A DNA stretch of 64,000 bases from contig NZ_LN881724.1 in NCBI RefSeq assembly GCF_001457415.1, positions 124,001-188,000 on the forward strand. The letters run 5' to 3'. The position numbers and the translations under genes were made by a program. The stretch is from Gorillibacterium timonense (GTDB lineage Bacteria > Bacillota > Bacilli > Paenibacillales > NBRC-103111). The notes beneath the pieces were generated by a model. It searched no databases, had not been told where the DNA came from, and saw nothing but the letters and a program-made list of their open reading frames with translations. This document shows, piece by piece, positions 61,722 to 64,000 of this stretch. Numbering within the stretch: the first letter of the stretch is position 1; the number at the start of each line of letters is the position of its first letter.

Positions 61722-62357
61722 TCAGAACGTTTTGGCCAATCCCTTGGCGCGTTCAATGGCTTCCGCTTTGATTTCAGCGGCTTTTTCTGGCGCGTAGGCC
61801 ATGCCTTCGACACGAAGCAGGCTGTAATCTTCAATGCCGTAGAAGCGGGTGATGGTGCGGAGATAACGATCGCCCATTTCCAGCTCGGCGGCGGGGCCGT
61901 TCGAATAGAAGCCGCCGGTCGCTTGAATGTGCAGAGCCTTGCGGCCGCTGAGCAGACCAACCGGACCTTCTGCCGTGTATTTGAACGTCTTGCCTGCAAC
62001 GCTGACGGCATCAATGTACGCCTTCAGGACCGGAGGGAAGCTCAGGTTCCACAAGGGGGTAACGAAGACATATTGGTCTGCACTTACGAATTGGTCAACC
62101 AATTCGCCAAGGCGGCTGACCTTGTGCTGCTCGTCTGCCGTCAATTCCTTGAAGTCTTGGCCGCTGGCAAGCTTGCCCCAGCCGCTGAATACGTCGTTAT
62201 CGATTTGGGGAATGTCGAGTCGGTACAAGTCCAGATGAACCACTTCATTCTCGGGATGAGCTTCGCGGTAAGCTTTCACGAATGCGCTGCCTACGGCCAT
62301 GCTGTAGGAGGCTTGCTCATCATGCGGATGAGCGGTAATGTACAATACTTTCGTCAT
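61722..62357 (-). CDS. azoR: FMN-dependent NADH:quinone/azo reductase
   Basis: The 211-residue flavodoxin-fold enzyme has the family opening [14 protein letters not shown], the FMN-contact [16 protein letters not shown] and the TGGFYS loop. It reduces azo dyes and quinones by two electrons, limiting quinone stress. AAGGAGAG precedes the ATG at 62357. A clear promoter and a small palindrome lie upstream, and an HxlR-type regulator gene is adjacent. Confidence 0.93.
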   Translation of the reverse strand: MTKVLYITAHPHDEQASYSMAVGSAFVKAYREAHPENEVVHLDLYRLDIPQIDNDVFSGWGKLASGQDFKELTADEQHKVSRLGELVDQFVSADQYVFVTPLWNLSFPPVLKAYIDAVSVAGKTFKYTAEGPVGLLSGRKALHIQATGGFYSNGPAAELEMGDRYLRTITRFYGIEDYSLLRVEGMAYAPEKAAEIKAEAIERAKGLAKTF

Positions 62358-62387
62358 AAGGGTATCTCTCCTTTTTGTCATCGAACG

Positions 62388-62441
62388 GGAAGTGATATAA
62401 GTCACTAATGCCATCCTAGCTGATAAACTAAAGAATGTCAA
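62388..62441 (-). promoter_or_regulatory. azoR promoter and candidate operator
   Basis: On the minus strand TTGACA (62441-62436) and TAGGAT (62418-62413) are 17 bases apart. Just downstream AGTGA/TCACT (62391-62406) form a small inverted repeat over the expected transcription start. Confidence 0.7.
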
Positions 62442-62546
62442 GTTGATTACTATTGATAAGTTATGAAGCTTTTTTGAAAAAGAAAAGCAACCGCGGTTAG
62501 TATCCGCAGCTGCTTCAAATGTATTCCGAAATCATGAGGAATACGG

Positions 62547-62894
62547 TCATTCGCAGGCCTCTTCCGGAGCGCATGGAGTTAAGGCCATCCATTTGTCCGC
62601 CCAATTCTGGACTTCCTGCATGATGGGGTTCAATTCCCGCCCCTTCTCCGTCAACAGGTATTCGATTCGCACCGGAGTCTCGGGATACACTTGGCGGGTA
62701 ACGATCCCCGCTTCCTCCAACTGCTTCAGACGCTCGGCCAACATTCGGTCGCTCATATTCGGAATGCGATCGACGATCTCGCCAAAGCGCTTGCTGCCGG
62801 TGAGCAGGACTTGAATGATTAATCCGGTCCAACGTTTCCCGAACAGTTCAAAGGCCGCCTCAAATTTGGGGCACAGAGGATGTAAGTTTTGCAT
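62547..62894 (-). CDS. HxlR-family regulator
   Basis: The 115-residue winged-helix protein has the family pattern CPKFEAAFELFGKRWTGLIIQVLL, RFGEIVDRIPNMSDRMLAERLKQLEEAGIV and YLLTEKG. An N-terminal Cys (LHPLCPKFE) is at the position used for redox or quinone sensing in YodB and CatR, so thiol or quinone sensing is plausible. The start at 62894 follows GATGGAG. It lies between azoR and a divergent pirin gene, both typical targets. Confidence 0.88.
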   Translation of the reverse strand: MQNLHPLCPKFEAAFELFGKRWTGLIIQVLLTGSKRFGEIVDRIPNMSDRMLAERLKQLEEAGIVTRQVYPETPVRIEYLLTEKGRELNPIMQEVQNWADKWMALTPCAPEEACE

Positions 62895-62925
62895 GTTCAT
62901 CATCTCCATCTTCATCATATCACAG

Positions 62926-62977
62926 TTACTTGACAAAAGTAAGTGCTTATTGATAAAATACTTATTAATAGTAAGTA
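62926..62977. promoter_or_regulatory. Pirin promoter flanked by two palindromes
   Basis: TTGACA (62930-62935) and TAAAAT (62954-62959) are spaced by 18 bases and fire towards the pirin gene. TTACTT/AAGTAA (62926-62942, 6-5-6) overlaps the -35, and TACTTA/TAAGTA (62959-62977, 6-7-6) overlaps the -10. Both resemble the TACT-AGTA sites of the HxlR family. Confidence 0.7.
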
Positions 62978-63006
62978 ACTTAATTTTATCGAAGGAGGCT
63001 GCTTGT

Positions 63007-63708
63007 ATGATTACGATTCGACCTGCCGATTCTCGGTACCATGCCAATCATGGTTGGCTAGACACGTACCACAGCTTTTCCTTTGCCGATTATTATGACC
63101 CGGATAACATGCAGTTTGGGCCGATGAGGGTTTTGAATGACGACATTGTCGCAGGTCACCGCGGCTTTGCCACTCATCCGCACCGGGAGATGGAGATCGT
63201 CTCGATTGTTCTGACAGGGAAGCTGAAGCATACGGATAGCACCGGGCAAACCGCCATCACCGGCTTCGGCGAGGTGCAGCGGATGAGCGCGGGAACCGGC
63301 GTCCAGCATTCGGAGACGAATCCGGGCAATGAACCGGTCAACCTGCTGCAGCTTTGGTTTATGCCGGACACTCCCGGCCTTACGCCTTCCTATGAGGCCA
63401 CTACCTATGATCCCTCAAAGCTTGCGGGCGCATTGCTGCCGGTTGTTTCCAATCGTCCCGCTCCCGGCGTTGCCGCGATTCATCAAGACATGACCATCTA
63501 CCTGTCTCGTTTGGAGAGCGGCCAATCGGTCGATTTCACCCAAGCGGCTGGCCGCCGGATCTACCTGTTCGTCATGGAGGGAGCTATCGATTTGAACGGG
63601 AGCGAGAGGATGGGACGCCGGGACGATGCTCGCATCACCGACACGCCCGAGTTGACCGTAACGGGCCTGTCCGATGACACTCTGTTCATGCTCATCGACC
63701 TGCCCTAA
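63007..63708 (+). CDS. Pirin-family protein (quercetin dioxygenase-like)
   Basis: The 233-residue bicupin has the pirin signature: HHGW-like NHGWLDTYHSFSFADYYDP, then FATHPHREMEIVSIVLTGKLKHTDS and GTGVQHSETN with metal-binding His/Glu residues. Pirins oxidise flavonols such as quercetin or act as redox sensors. GAAGGAGG precedes the ATG at 63007. The divergent HxlR gene probably controls it. Confidence 0.93.
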   Translation: MITIRPADSRYHANHGWLDTYHSFSFADYYDPDNMQFGPMRVLNDDIVAGHRGFATHPHREMEIVSIVLTGKLKHTDSTGQTAITGFGEVQRMSAGTGVQHSETNPGNEPVNLLQLWFMPDTPGLTPSYEATTYDPSKLAGALLPVVSNRPAPGVAAIHQDMTIYLSRLESGQSVDFTQAAGRRIYLFVMEGAIDLNGSERMGRRDDARITDTPELTVTGLSDDTLFMLIDLP

Positions 63709-63726
63709 CCCTAACTCCCGATGTCC

Positions 63727-63787
63727 ATCCCTTTTGAGCTTGCGTAAGGTATTGGCTTCTTACGTTGACTCAGAAGGGATTTTTTAT
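63727..63787 (+). terminator. Terminator of the pirin gene
   Basis: ATCCCTTTTGAG (63727-63738) pairs with CTCAGAAGGGAT (63769-63780) with one G-T pair, an inner CGTAAG/CTTACG stem and a T6 tail. Confidence 0.9.
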
Positions 63788-64000
63788 GGGTGAAATGATG
63801 AAGATGATTCGGAAAACGTGGGACAGTATGAGGTTATTCGGAAGGATTCGAGATTGTTCGGATGACTCGGGACGACTAGAGAAGCTTCGGGAAGGAGATG
63901 GATGTAACGAACGCTCCGCTTGAAATACTAAGGCTGTTGTGCGACAATCGAAGGTGACCGGACGGTCATTTTCACAAGGAAGACTGTCCTCTACGGAACC
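63788..64000. other. Right edge, no gene recognised
   Basis: About 210 bases to the window end. A 45-codon frame beginning with ATG at about 63786 has no ribosome binding site and no recognisable product. Confidence 0.5.

Overview
The window reads as chromosomal DNA of a spore-forming Bacillales bacterium of the Paenibacillaceae type (Paenibacillus, Cohnella or a close relative). I infer this from SinR/SinI homologues, S-layer-homology (SLH) domains, a proline T-box leader, a YhbD-bactofilin pair, strong AGGAGG ribosome binding sites and a fairly high GC content. No species call is possible from the sequence alone.

Layout. 1-6.7 kb: end of an unknown gene, a diguanylate cyclase, a nitroreductase, a TIM-barrel protein, a metallo-beta-lactamase-fold hydrolase, a stand-alone ATPase, tRNA-Lys(CTT) and a glutamate racemase. 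6.8-11.2 kb: polyamine importer potABCD behind its XRE-cupin regulator. 11.3-14.7 kb: a corrinoid salvage module, cbiB-cobD-cbiZ. 14.9-18.9 kb: a peroxide/thiol module of perR, an atypical response regulator, thioredoxin reductase, glutaredoxin, 2-Cys peroxiredoxin and rhodanese. A related palindrome lies in front of both perR and trxB. 19-24.7 kb: an alpha/alpha-toroid protein, an AlkZ-related protein, a WYL regulator, proS with its T-box, and an aldose epimerase. 24.8-27.8 kb: a hybrid histidine kinase. 27.8-29.5 kb: an IS3-family element sitting between the two arms of a 12-bp inverted repeat. 29.6-36.2 kb: TetR, nicotinamidase and pncB, sinR and sinI in reversed order with separate signals, and a Nat-type ABC exporter.

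36.8-48.7 kb is the accessory heart of the window. A secreted beta-propeller/SLH protein precedes a 2264-residue secreted RHS/YD-repeat protein. The RHS protein carries an inserted beta-helix-like segment and an AT-rich C-terminal domain that looks like a lytic transglycosylase/lysozyme. A membrane-anchored candidate immunity protein follows. Downstream lies an 881-bp second copy of part of the RHS core, joined to unrelated sequence, as expected for an orphan RHS tip or its debris.

48.7-64 kb: a DHA2 drug-efflux gene behind a hairpin leader with a 10-codon ORF, a RibD-type reductase, a serine hydrolase, a TetR/SDR divergent pair, an ion-homeostasis run (NhaD/ArsB-like carrier, small protein, CPA2 antiporter, small membrane protein, MscL), a Bcr/CflA efflux pump, yhbD-bactofilin, a PH-domain protein, and an azoreductase/HxlR/pirin group with paired operator-like palindromes.

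The best candidate for a little-described system is the SLH protein, RHS-muramidase and anchored immunity group with its silent tip. It could be a surface-displayed contact weapon of a Gram-positive cell. Functions are assigned from motif recognition only; no database search was run.
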